Shown one piece after another: positions 7,535 through 14,130 of a stretch of 24,885 nt of DNA (position 1 is the stretch's first letter; each line of letters opens with the position of its first letter). A model generated the notes under the pieces. The model searched no databases and was not told the origin of the DNA. It saw nothing but the letters and a program-made list of their open reading frames with translations. Origin of the DNA: JANPEF01 sp031413115 (lineage in GTDB: Bacteria > Eisenbacteria > RBG-16-71-46 > DASYSL01); NCBI GenBank assembly GCA_031413115.1, contig JANOEH010000200.1, positions 1 through 24,885 of the forward strand, given 5' to 3'. The translations under genes were made by a program, and so were the position numbers.

Positions 7535-7942
7535 TCACCCCTTCTTCCGCATCGCGTCCAGGCTCCACGGACCCGCGCCGGCCGCCGAGAGCCACAGGAA
7601 GATGAAGCAGTCGAGCGCGGCCGCGCCGCCGCCGTTCACCGTCGGCCAGAACGACTTCGGCGCGTGGAACTGGAAGTACGCGACCGCCATCTCGCCGGCG
7701 AGCAGGAACGCGATCGGGCGCGTCCACAGGCCGAGCAGGATGAACAGGCCGCCGAACGCCTCGAGCACGCCGCCAATCCAGATCTGCGTGAACGGAGCCG
7801 CGACCCCGTTGTCGGGCGGCATGCCGACCGGGAATGCGAACAGCTTCGACGTTCCGGCGAGGATGAAGATGAACGCCGTGACGATGCGCAGCAGGGCGTG
7901 GAAGTGGGGGGCGAACGAGGTCCAGCGGGCGAGGGGACTCAT
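7535..7942 (-). CDS. DoxX family membrane protein
   Basis: Protein of 135 residues from ATG at 7942, preceded by AAAGGA. Four hydrophobic helices are visible: LLRIVTAFIFILAGTSKLF, IWIGGVLEAFGGLFILLGLW, IAFLLAGEMAVAYFQFH and AALDCFIFLWLSAAG. The pattern RIVTAFIFILAGTSKLF followed by GxxExxGGLxLxLGLxTRPxAxxLAGxM is the DoxX signature. DoxX-type proteins are small inner-membrane subunits or quinone-linked proteins, often of unknown role. It lies last in a minus-strand run after the DinB-like, BNR-repeat and MoaD-like genes, 50 bases after the last of them. Confidence 0.87.
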   Translation of the reverse strand: MSPLARWTSFAPHFHALLRIVTAFIFILAGTSKLFAFPVGMPPDNGVAAPFTQIWIGGVLEAFGGLFILLGLWTRPIAFLLAGEMAVAYFQFHAPKSFWPTVNGGGAAALDCFIFLWLSAAGAGPWSLDAMRKKG

Positions 7943-7992
7943 GGGCAATCCTTTCGGTGGGCGGGGGGGAGGTCCTCGACTTGACTCTACAC

Positions 7993-8289
7993 TCATCCCC
8001 CCGCGATCGCCCCGATGACCATGTACGGCTCGCGCCCCTCGGCCACCGCGGCCGGAAGCGGATCGTCGGGATCGGCGTTCGACCAGTCCTCCTCGCAGGC
8101 GTAGAAGCGCAGGAACGGTCGGCGCCGGCCCGTTGCGTAGTCGCGGATGGTGCCGCGCAGCATGGGCCAGCGCGCCTCGATCGCGTCGATCACGGCGCGC
8201 TGCGTGACCGGGCCCTCGATCGAGAGTTCGACCTCGGGCCCGACCTTCGCCAGGTTGCGCAGATGGTACGGCAGCATGACGCGGATCAC
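7993..8289 (-). CDS. MoaD/ThiS-like ubiquitin-fold protein ending in Gly-Gly
   Basis: Encodes 98 residues from GTG at 8289, which overlaps the stop of the BNR-repeat gene (GTGA). The beta-grasp pattern is visible: a first strand IRVMLPYHL, VELSIEGPVTQRAVIDAIEA, a middle segment PFLRFYACEEDW, and the C-terminal YMVIGAIAGG. The terminal Gly-Gly is the residue pair adenylated or thiocarboxylated in sulfur carriers such as MoaD, ThiS and CysO. The carrier role fits but no activating E1-like enzyme or sulfur acceptor is in the window. Its pairing with an Asp-box repeat protein recurs in other genomes as I remember it, and is unexplained. Confidence 0.75.
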   Translation of the reverse strand: MIRVMLPYHLRNLAKVGPEVELSIEGPVTQRAVIDAIEARWPMLRGTIRDYATGRRRPFLRFYACEEDWSNADPDDPLPAAVAEGREPYMVIGAIAGG

Positions 8290-9404
8290 GGCAGCGTCTG
8301 GACCTCGACCGAGAGCACGCCCGGCAGGTCGCGCACGATCGCATTCCAGTTGTCGCCGCCGTCGGGCGAGCAGTAGACCTGGCCGCCGGTCGTCCCGAAG
8401 TAGACGCCGCACGAATCCAGCGTGTCGACGGCCATCGCGTCGCGCAGCACGTTGACGTAGCAGTCGCTCTGCGGCAGGCCCTTCGTCAACGCCTCCCACT
8501 CGTCGCCGCCGACCTTGCTGCGATAGACGCGCAGCTTGCCCTCGGGCGGAAAGTGCTCCGAGTCGCTCTTGATCGGCACCACGTAGACGGTCTTCGGGTC
8601 GTGGGCGTGCACGTCGATCGGGAAGCCGAAGTCGGTCGGCAGGTTGCCGCTCACCTCGTGCCAGTGTTCGCCCGCGTCGTCGCTGCGCAGCACGTCCCAG
8701 TGCTTCTGCATGTAGAGCACGTCCGGCGCCTTGCCGTGCATGGCGATGCGGTGCACGCAATGACCCACCTCGGACTTGGGATCGGCGAACTCGTAGGCCG
8801 ACTTGAGACCGCGGGTCTTCACCGCCCACGTCTTGCCGGCGTCGTCGCTGCGGAACACGCCCGCGGCCGAGATCGCGACGTACATGCGCTCGTGCCGCGT
8901 CGGGTCGATCAGGATCGTGTGCAGGCCCAGGCCACCGGCGCCGGGCGTCCACTTCTCCGTGTCGGTGCCCTGGCGCAGGCCCGCCATCTCCTGCCAGCTC
9001 TTGCCGGCATCCTTCGAGATGAACAGCGCGGCGTCCTCGATGCCGGCGTACACGGTGTCGGCGTCATCGAGCGACGGCTCGACGTGCCACACGCGCTTGA
9101 ACGCCCAGGGCTTGGCGCTATTGTCGTAGAACAGGTGCGTGCCCGGGTCGCCGTCGTAGGCGAACTCGTTGCCGATCGCCTCCCACGTCTTCCCGCCGTC
9201 GTCGGAGCGCTGCATGAGCTGGCCGAACCAGCCGCTCGTCTGCGACGCGTACAGCCGGTTCGGGTTCAGCGGGGAACCCTTCACGTGGTACATCTCGAAC
9301 CCCGCGAAATGCGGTCCATCGACCGTCCACGACTCGCGCTTGCCGTCGGCGCTGAGGATGAACGCACCCTTCTTCGTGCCGACGAGAACTCGAACTCCGC
9401 TCAT
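8286..9404 (-). CDS. BNR/Asp-box beta-propeller protein (sialidase-like fold)
   Basis: Protein of 372 residues from ATG at 9404 with AGGAG 8 bases upstream. Five Asp-box motifs SxDxGxxW are seen: SDDGGKTW, SKDAGKSW, SDDAGKTW, SDDAGEHW and SPDGGDNW, spaced as in a beta-propeller. There is no signal peptide, so it is probably cytoplasmic. The catalytic Arg triad and Asp/Tyr/Glu of true sialidases are not evident, so automated labels such as exo-alpha-sialidase would be doubtful. It also has a repeated DPxxxxRLYAS/DPTRHERMYVAIS pattern like the VPS10/YCF48-type propellers. It overlaps the MoaD-like gene by four bases, so the two are translated together. Confidence 0.8.
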   Translation of the reverse strand: MSGVRVLVGTKKGAFILSADGKRESWTVDGPHFAGFEMYHVKGSPLNPNRLYASQTSGWFGQLMQRSDDGGKTWEAIGNEFAYDGDPGTHLFYDNSAKPWAFKRVWHVEPSLDDADTVYAGIEDAALFISKDAGKSWQEMAGLRQGTDTEKWTPGAGGLGLHTILIDPTRHERMYVAISAAGVFRSDDAGKTWAVKTRGLKSAYEFADPKSEVGHCVHRIAMHGKAPDVLYMQKHWDVLRSDDAGEHWHEVSGNLPTDFGFPIDVHAHDPKTVYVVPIKSDSEHFPPEGKLRVYRSKVGGDEWEALTKGLPQSDCYVNVLRDAMAVDTLDSCGVYFGTTGGQVYCSPDGGDNWNAIVRDLPGVLSVEVQTLP

Positions 9405-9487
9405 GCTGCCTGCTCCTTCCGATCGAGGGGTTGTGCGGCCGGGGCGCCGCGGTGACGCAGAAGCCTACTCGTTCGCCGGAAATCGAT

Positions 9488-9982
9488 CTACCAGGTGTCG
9501 CCGCCGGTCGGCGGCGGCCAGGCGCCCATCATGCGGCGCAAGAGTGCGATCTGGCCCACGTGGTAGCTCACGTGATTGCCCATCGCGCGCAGGACGTCCG
9601 CGCGCAGGCGGCGTCCGCTCGGGGTCTTGCCGTCCAGTTCGCCGTCCTGGATCCGGGACGTGAGCGCGGCGAGGCTGCCCTTGAAGGCGCGCACGAACCC
9701 ATCCCAGTCCGCCGCGCTTGCGGGGGCGTCGGGCCCCGGCCAGCTGTCGACGTCGTGCTCGGGCGCGGTCGGGTTCTCACCGCGCAGCACCGCGAGCGAG
9801 TAACCGTTCCAGTAGATGATGTGGTTGGCGCACTGCTGGATCGTGTACGGCGCGTCGGGAAGTCTTCGCCCGGCGAGCTGCCAGTCGAGGCCGTCGAGCG
9901 TGTTCGACGCGTCGGCGTGGGCGCCCTGGCCTTCGACGCCGCCGACGAGCGAGGTCCTGAGGATGTCTTCGAACGTGGACAA
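9488..9982 (-). CDS. DinB-like (DUF664-type) four-helix protein
   Basis: Encodes 164 residues from TTG at 9982, chosen because GGAGG lies 7 bases upstream and no ATG fits. The four-helix DinB fold is suggested by GLDWQLAGRRLPDAPYTIQQ, CANHIIYWNGYSLAVLRGE, WDGFVRAFKGSLAALTSRI and LRAMGNHVSYHVGQIALLRR. The metal-ligand histidines are His in CANHI (helix 2) and the pair NHVSYHVGQ (helix 4), the common HxxxH arrangement. Members include thiol-dependent transferases (bacillithiol or mycothiol) and uncharacterised proteins; the thiol partner here is unknown. It heads the minus-strand run, 83 bases before the BNR gene. Confidence 0.82.
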   Translation of the reverse strand: MSTFEDILRTSLVGGVEGQGAHADASNTLDGLDWQLAGRRLPDAPYTIQQCANHIIYWNGYSLAVLRGENPTAPEHDVDSWPGPDAPASAADWDGFVRAFKGSLAALTSRIQDGELDGKTPSGRRLRADVLRAMGNHVSYHVGQIALLRRMMGAWPPPTGGDTW

Positions 9983-10042
9983 GGGTCAACCTCCGGGAAC
10001 AGGAGAGGGTAGGGGCCGGAATTACAGCACGACGGCGGGACC

Positions 10043-10085
10043 CCTGTCGATCCCCACCGTCGATTCGTCGACGGTGCCTGTCGAT
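10043..10085. repeat. Perfect UUCG hairpin flanked by 9-bp direct repeats
   Basis: CACCGTCGA (10055-10063) and TCGACGGTG (10068-10076) form a perfect 9-bp stem round TTCG (10064-10067). CCTGTCGAT occurs on both sides, at 10043-10051 and 10077-10085. The stem is highly stable as RNA on either strand. No T-tract follows, so a terminator is possible but not shown. The rest of the 300-base interval between the DinB-like start (9982) and the small ORF at 10283 holds no gene I can support. Confidence 0.55.
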
Positions 10086-10282
10086 GGGGCAACGGTGGCT
10101 TCATGCGGCGCCCCTGCAGCCCGGCGAATTCGCCTGAACAATAGAAGGATCGGTCGCCGCGCCCCGCTGGCCCGCGACTTGCACCGCCTCCGCCGCCCCC
10201 CGATTTCGTCGTCCCCGCGTGGGCGCGCTCCCAGGCCGCGCGCGGGGCAGTGCAACGGACGTCCCCCTCGGGAGATTCCCCC

Positions 10283-10621
10283 ATGTCGACTCTTGGTGAT
10301 GAACTGGTGCGTCATTGCTGGCACCTGCTGCACGGCGGTCAACCGTACCGCGCGCTCATCCTGGCCGAACGTGCGTTGCGCGTGTACCAGCCCCCGGCCG
10401 ACTCGATCCTCTGCGGACGCCTGTCGTTGATCATCGGGGTGGGACTGGCCGCGCTCGGGCGCGATGCGCCCGCCCGACGCTATCTCGAGGATGCGTCGTG
10501 GTCACTGGCCCACGCGAGCGATCGCGATGACGTCGCGAACGCGACCGCGGGCCCGCCGACGCTGGCGCGCAACGAGCTCCTGACGGTGAAGGATCGCGGA
10601 TGGGAGGCGGTGCCGGCGTAG
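10283..10621 (+). CDS. Small hypothetical protein, possible TPR-like helices
   Basis: Encodes 112 residues from ATG at 10283, with CGGGAG 11 bases upstream. The centre reads as two helical hairpins (GDELVRHCWHLLHGGQPYRA, LILAERALRVY, LIIGVGLAALGRDAPARRYL, EDASWSLAHASD). The pattern G-Y/P-x-A-x-x-x-x-E-x-A resembles tetratricopeptide repeats, so it may be a small TPR-type scaffold. There is no signal peptide. The final 25 residues are less regular. I do not recognise a family. It stands alone, 77 bases before the two-gene module, on the opposite strand from the DinB-like gene. Confidence 0.55.
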   Translation: MSTLGDELVRHCWHLLHGGQPYRALILAERALRVYQPPADSILCGRLSLIIGVGLAALGRDAPARRYLEDASWSLAHASDRDDVANATAGPPTLARNELLTVKDRGWEAVPA

Positions 10622-10697
10622 GCGGTCGGCATGGACGCAGGCCGACCGGAGTAGGTGGGGGTGGGAGGCGGAGCTCAGCCCTCACCTGCTTCGGCGC

Positions 10698-10901
10698 ATG
10701 CTTGATCGCGGATTTACCGAAGTCGAGCTCTGGGCTATGCTTGACGGTGCCATCGATCTGCGCCCGGATCCTGAGCCTGGTCGGTGGCGCGTGGAGACGA
10801 CCCATCAGGGCAGGCCCTGGAGGGTCATCGTCGAGCCAGACTTCCGTCTCCAAGTCCTGGTCGTCGTGACCGCATTCCCGACCGGGGGATCGAACCGATG
10901 A
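10698..10901 (+). CDS. DUF4258-like protein, toxin-type fold (first gene of module A)
   Basis: From the ATG at 10698 the product is 67 residues: MLDRGFTEVELWAMLD, then GRWRVETTHQGRPWRVIVEP and FRLQVLVVVTAFP. This is the RGFxExEL...GRWRV...VVVDPD...VVVVTxFP pattern of DUF4258, which I associate with RelE/BrnT-type toxins. The family normally starts with a conserved Ser/Thr-Pro-His before this point, and the frame upstream does encode SPHLLRR (10677-10697). No ATG, GTG or TTG lies in frame upstream, so this conserved start is reached only through a non-standard codon. A GGGAGG sits at 10663-10668. The gene overlaps the next by four bases (ATGA). Probably one half of a toxin-antitoxin-like pair; this is an inference. 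Confidence 0.6.
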   Translation: MLDRGFTEVELWAMLDGAIDLRPDPEPGRWRVETTHQGRPWRVIVEPDFRLQVLVVVTAFPTGGSNR

Positions 10902-11167
10902 GCGAGACCTATCTCGAAGTCAGTTACCGTCACGGGCGACCGATCGCGGCCTACTACTACCTGCCCCGCCGCCCGGGTCAGAAGTGTTTCCGGACGCAGT
11001 CCCTCGAGGACGGTGTCGTCGTCGACTATGGTGGGGATGAACAGCCGATCGGAATCGAGCTGACGGCCCCGGAGTCAATGACCCTCGCACGCATGAACCG
11101 GGTGCTCCGACTCCTCGGGCAGCGCCTCATGACCCGGCGCGACCTCGCGCCGCTCCGCGCCGCCTAG
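10898..11167 (+). CDS. DUF2283-like protein (second gene of module A)
   Basis: Encodes 89 residues. It starts at ATG 10898, overlapping the DUF4258-like stop by four bases. The sequence LEVSYRHGRPIAAYYYLPRR, then SLEDGVVVDYGGDEQPIGIE and LTAPESMT follows the DUF2283 pattern (YxLP..., VDYD..G.xIGIEIL.). DUF2283 proteins are short and of unknown function, often placed next to DUF4258 genes, which is why an antitoxin or regulator role is plausible; this is inferred from remembered neighbourhoods. The final 25 residues (MNRVLRLLGQRLMTRRDLAP) are helical and basic. Its stop is only five bases before the stop of the UbiA-like gene on the other strand. Confidence 0.65.
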   Translation: MSETYLEVSYRHGRPIAAYYYLPRRPGQKCFRTQSLEDGVVVDYGGDEQPIGIELTAPESMTLARMNRVLRLLGQRLMTRRDLAPLRAA

Positions 11168-11172
11168 AGTTT

Positions 11173-11994
11173 CTACGCCGCCCGGGTCGCGAACACGCGC
11201 GCCGCAAACGTCGTCGCCGCGAGCAGCAGCGCGAACGCGGCGTGCATCAGGCGCGTGCGGGTGACGGCGTCGCGCCACGTATAGCCCGCGCGGATGCGCG
11301 CGAACTCGCGCAGCGTCCACGGCAGCGCCAGCAGCGCGAGCAGCGCCACCTCCGGCAGGCCGCCCGCCACGATCAGCACGGGCACCACGCCGAACGCCGC
11401 GACGTAGTCGCCCGCAAACCACGGCGGAGCGGATGGACCCGCGACGGCCGCGCCCGCGTCCGCATTCTCGGCGGCCGCAGCGATCCAGGCGCGCCGGGCG
11501 GCGTCGGCCAGGAATCCGATCGGCAGGCCGATCCACAGCGCCGCCGGGGCGACGGTCCCGACCAGCGCCAGCGCCGCGCCCACCGAGGCGAGCGGCCCCA
11601 TCCACAAGATCGTGATCGGTCCGGCGAGCGGGGTATCCGACAGGCGCGGCCCGGCGGCGAACGCGCAGGCCAGCAGGATCGCCGCGGCGCACACCCAGAA
11701 CATCGGCCAACCGCGCGCGGCGACCAACAGGAGCGCGGCGAGCAGCGCGACCGGCAGCGTGACCCATGCCGGCACGCCGCGGCCGGCCCGCGGCGTCTCG
11801 CCCGGGCGCACGCGCGAGGCGAGTGTGGCCTCGGCGCCGGCGACCGCGAAGAGGAACGCGCCGAGCAGGAGCAGCAGTTCGAAGCGGGGACGCAGCGCCG
11901 GATCGTAGGCGGCGCTGGCGCCGGCGACGACGGCCGGGAGGACGGCGTAGCGGGGGAGGCGCAGCAGGTGGGCGAGGCGCGCGAGCGCGGTCAC
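11173..11994 (-). CDS. UbiA-like polytopic membrane protein without the Asp-rich motifs
   Basis: Encodes 273 residues from GTG at 11994, overlapping the cdaA stop (GTGA). The protein has about eight hydrophobic segments, with LRLPRYAVLPAVVAGASAAY at the start, ITILWMGPLASVGAALALVG in the middle and RLMHAAFALLLAATTFAARV at the end. That frame resembles MenA/UbiA prenyltransferases, including the terminal His-x-x-F-x-L segment. The two Asp-rich motifs that bind Mg-prenyl diphosphate (NDxxDxxxD and DxxxD) are not found at the usual places; GAEATLASRVRPGE stands where the first would be. It is therefore either a divergent UbiA with other ligands, or a non-catalytic relative. cdaA is usually followed by cdaR in other phyla, but no such gene is present here. 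Confidence 0.6.
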   Translation of the reverse strand: MTALARLAHLLRLPRYAVLPAVVAGASAAYDPALRPRFELLLLLGAFLFAVAGAEATLASRVRPGETPRAGRGVPAWVTLPVALLAALLLVAARGWPMFWVCAAAILLACAFAAGPRLSDTPLAGPITILWMGPLASVGAALALVGTVAPAALWIGLPIGFLADAARRAWIAAAAENADAGAAVAGPSAPPWFAGDYVAAFGVVPVLIVAGGLPEVALLALLALPWTLREFARIRAGYTWRDAVTRTRLMHAAFALLLAATTFAARVFATRAA

Positions 11995-12857
11995 GCGCGG
12001 GCGCGTCCGGAGTCGGGGTCGTCGGGCTTCGCGGTGCCGCCCGTAGTCGAGCCCGTGGTCGCGCCGGCGGCCTCGATGGCGGCGGCCTCTTCCTCGCCGG
12101 AGAGGCGCAGGATGCGCGACAGCTCGCTGCGCAGCTTGCCCTCGTCCAGGCGTTCGAGCAGCAGGCCGCGCCACGCGACCGAGATCGCACCCGAGTGCTC
12201 GGAGATGCAGACGGCCACCGCGTCGGTCTCCTCCGAGATGCCAAGGGCGGCGCGGTGGCGCGTGCCCAGCGACGGGGTGATCCGCGGATTCTGCGACAGC
12301 GGCAGGATGCAGCCGGCGGCGACGATCTGGTCGCCACGCACGATGACGGCGCCGTCGTGCAGCGGCGTGTTCGGGGCGAACAGCGTCTCGAGCAGCTCAC
12401 TGCGGGCGCGGGCATCGAGCCGCGTGCCGGTCTCGACGAAGTTGCGCAGGCCCTCGTTGCGCTCGAGCACGATGAGTCCGCCGTGGCGACGCTGGGACAG
12501 CGCCTCGGCGGCGCGAACCACCTCGCCCAGGACCCCATACTCGTCGACGCGCAGGAACGAGCGAAACCACCGCGTGCGGCCGAACTGGGCCAGCGCGTGG
12601 CGCAACTCGGGCTGGAACAGGATGACGAAGGTGATCAGCCAGACGGTGCGCAGGTTGGTGGCGATGTAATCGACGGCGATCAGGCCCAGGAAGCGCGCCA
12701 CGGCCGAGACGACCACGAGCACGAGCAGCCCGATGATCATCTGCGCCGAGCGCGTGCCCTTGACCCCGACGAGCAGGCGATAGAACAACACTGCCACGAG
12801 CAGGATGTCGAGGACGTCGAGGAGCCAGATGGAGTGAACGGGAGTCACGACGACCAT
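11991..12857 (-). CDS. cdaA: Diadenylate cyclase CdaA (c-di-AMP synthase)
   Basis: Encodes 288 residues from ATG at 12857; the longer frame to 13058 is not needed, since the family starts with the membrane segments. It condenses two ATP into cyclic di-AMP, an essential messenger for K+ and cell-wall control in many bacteria. Three N-terminal helices (about 10-30, 38-60, 68-81) precede the DAC domain, which begins after VILFQPELRHALAQFGR. Catalytic motifs are present: DGA at 168-170 (LHDGAVIVRG) and GTRHR at 198-202. The C-terminal tail (about 255-288) is Ala/Thr-rich and low-complexity. In many genomes cdaA follows folP, and here it lies 4.2 kb further on. It is transcribed divergently from the cytochrome-porin gene across a 130-base gap, which should hold promoters for both. 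Confidence 0.93.
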   Translation of the reverse strand: MVVVTPVHSIWLLDVLDILLVAVLFYRLLVGVKGTRSAQMIIGLLVLVVVSAVARFLGLIAVDYIATNLRTVWLITFVILFQPELRHALAQFGRTRWFRSFLRVDEYGVLGEVVRAAEALSQRRHGGLIVLERNEGLRNFVETGTRLDARARSELLETLFAPNTPLHDGAVIVRGDQIVAAGCILPLSQNPRITPSLGTRHRAALGISEETDAVAVCISEHSGAISVAWRGLLLERLDEGKLRSELSRILRLSGEEEAAAIEAAGATTGSTTGGTAKPDDPDSGRARA

Positions 12858-12987
12858 GCTATCAGAGCGCGCCGGGCGATCCCACCAATCGGTTGACCCT
12901 CGGCGCAGCGGCGCGCAGAATGCGCCGGTCGGCGTCCGCCGGCCTTCCCATGGCCACCCCGATTGATCGCACAGACGGAGACTCGCC

Positions 12988-14130
12988 ATGCGCCCCAGTC
13001 GCTCCGTGAAGGTCCTCGCCGCCGGCTTCGCGCTCCAGGCCGCGCTGCTCATCGCCACCGCAGTCTCGGCGCTCCCGCTCTATGCGACCCGCCAGGGCCT
13101 GCCGTGCAGCGCCTGCCACTTCGATCCGCAGGGCGGGGGCGCGCGGCGCGAGATCGGCTTCCTCTACGAGCGAAACCGCCACGACATGGCCCCCGAGGAG
13201 CGCTGGGCCGACATCCTGCTGTCGAACAAGGTCGGAGACGCGCTGTACTTCGGCACCAACCTGCGCCAGCAGTACACCTACGTGAGCGAGGTCGAGTCGG
13301 GCGGGACCGCGGTCTCGACGTTCTTCCCGATGCAGGGCGCGTTCTACGCCGTCTTCGCGCCGATGGCAAACGTCACCGCCCAGTACAACCGCGACCTGCG
13401 CACCACCCGCGACGCGTGGGTCATGGTGCACGACCTGCCCGCCGGGATGTACGTCAAGGCCGGGCAGTTCCGCGTGCCGTTCGGCCTGCGCATGGACGAT
13501 CACACGGGCGCCATGCGCGCCGGGTTCCGCGACGCGCCGGCCGGCTCGTTCGGCACCAGCGGCTTCCTGCCCTACGACCCGCGCAACGTCGAGGGCGGCC
13601 TCGAGGTCGGCGCCACGCCGTTCGCCGCCGTCCCCGTGCTGTTCACCGCCGCGATCACCAACGGCGGGGAGGCGTTCACGCAGGACGCGCAGGCGCTGAC
13701 GGCACGCGCGTCGTACACCTCGGGTCGCGTCATGACCGGCGCCTCGGGCTATCACAACTACCGCTCGACCACGCGCGACTCGGACTGGCGCACCTCGGCC
13801 TGGGCCGGTTTCGCGGCCACGCCCGCGCTGGTCGTGATGGGCGAGGGCGGCGTCGGCGAGAGCGAGAGCGACGGCGGCCTGGTGCGCCGCACGCGCGGCT
13901 TCTGGGCCGAGGCCGACTACCGCGTCAGTCGCACGGTCCTCGTGCGCGCCAAGTACGACTACGTCGACCAGGACCAGGACACGGCCGGCCTGGCCCAGGA
14001 GCGCTACACGGTCGAGAGCGACCTCACGTTCCTGCCGTTCGTCGACGTCAAGGTGTCGCTGCGCCGCGTCGTCCCGGAGAACGCGTCCGACGAGAACCAG
14101 GGATTGCTGCAGTGGCACTTCTACTACTGA
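12988..14130 (+). CDS. Fused monoheme cytochrome c / porin-like outer-membrane protein (Cyc2-like architecture)
   Basis: Protein of 380 residues with GGAG 9 bases before the ATG. Residues 1-28 are a signal peptide (basic start, long hydrophobic core, cleavage after AVSA). The mature N-terminus carries one heme-c site, Cys40-Ser-Ala-Cys43-His44, in LPLYATRQGLPCSACHFDPQ. Residues about 65-380 are a series of alternating aromatic/polar strands, such as LYFGTNLRQQYTYVSEV, VMVHDLPAGMYVKAGQFRVP and VLVRAKYDYVDQD, and the last strand ends in LLQWHFYY, an aromatic C-terminus of the kind read by the BAM machinery. A single heme fused to a barrel is the architecture of Cyc2 iron oxidases (365-550 residues) and relatives that carry electrons across the outer membrane. 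Sequence identity to Cyc2 itself is not claimed. It overlaps the kelch gene by 19 bases. Confidence 0.8.
   Translation: MRPSRSVKVLAAGFALQAALLIATAVSALPLYATRQGLPCSACHFDPQGGGARREIGFLYERNRHDMAPEERWADILLSNKVGDALYFGTNLRQQYTYVSEVESGGTAVSTFFPMQGAFYAVFAPMANVTAQYNRDLRTTRDAWVMVHDLPAGMYVKAGQFRVPFGLRMDDHTGAMRAGFRDAPAGSFGTSGFLPYDPRNVEGGLEVGATPFAAVPVLFTAAITNGGEAFTQDAQALTARASYTSGRVMTGASGYHNYRSTTRDSDWRTSAWAGFAATPALVVMGEGGVGESESDGGLVRRTRGFWAEADYRVSRTVLVRAKYDYVDQDQDTAGLAQERYTVESDLTFLPFVDVKVSLRRVVPENASDENQGLLQWHFYY

Noticed and set aside
8286..9404. Exo-alpha-sialidase activity for the Asp-box protein
   Set aside because: Asp boxes are structural. The Arg triad and other catalytic residues are not evident, and no signal peptide is present.
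12963..14111. Upstream extension of the kelch frame through the porin gene
   Set aside because: The frame is open by chance. Protein signals (signal peptide, heme site, barrel) are in the other frame, and the kelch signal peptide appears only near 14112.
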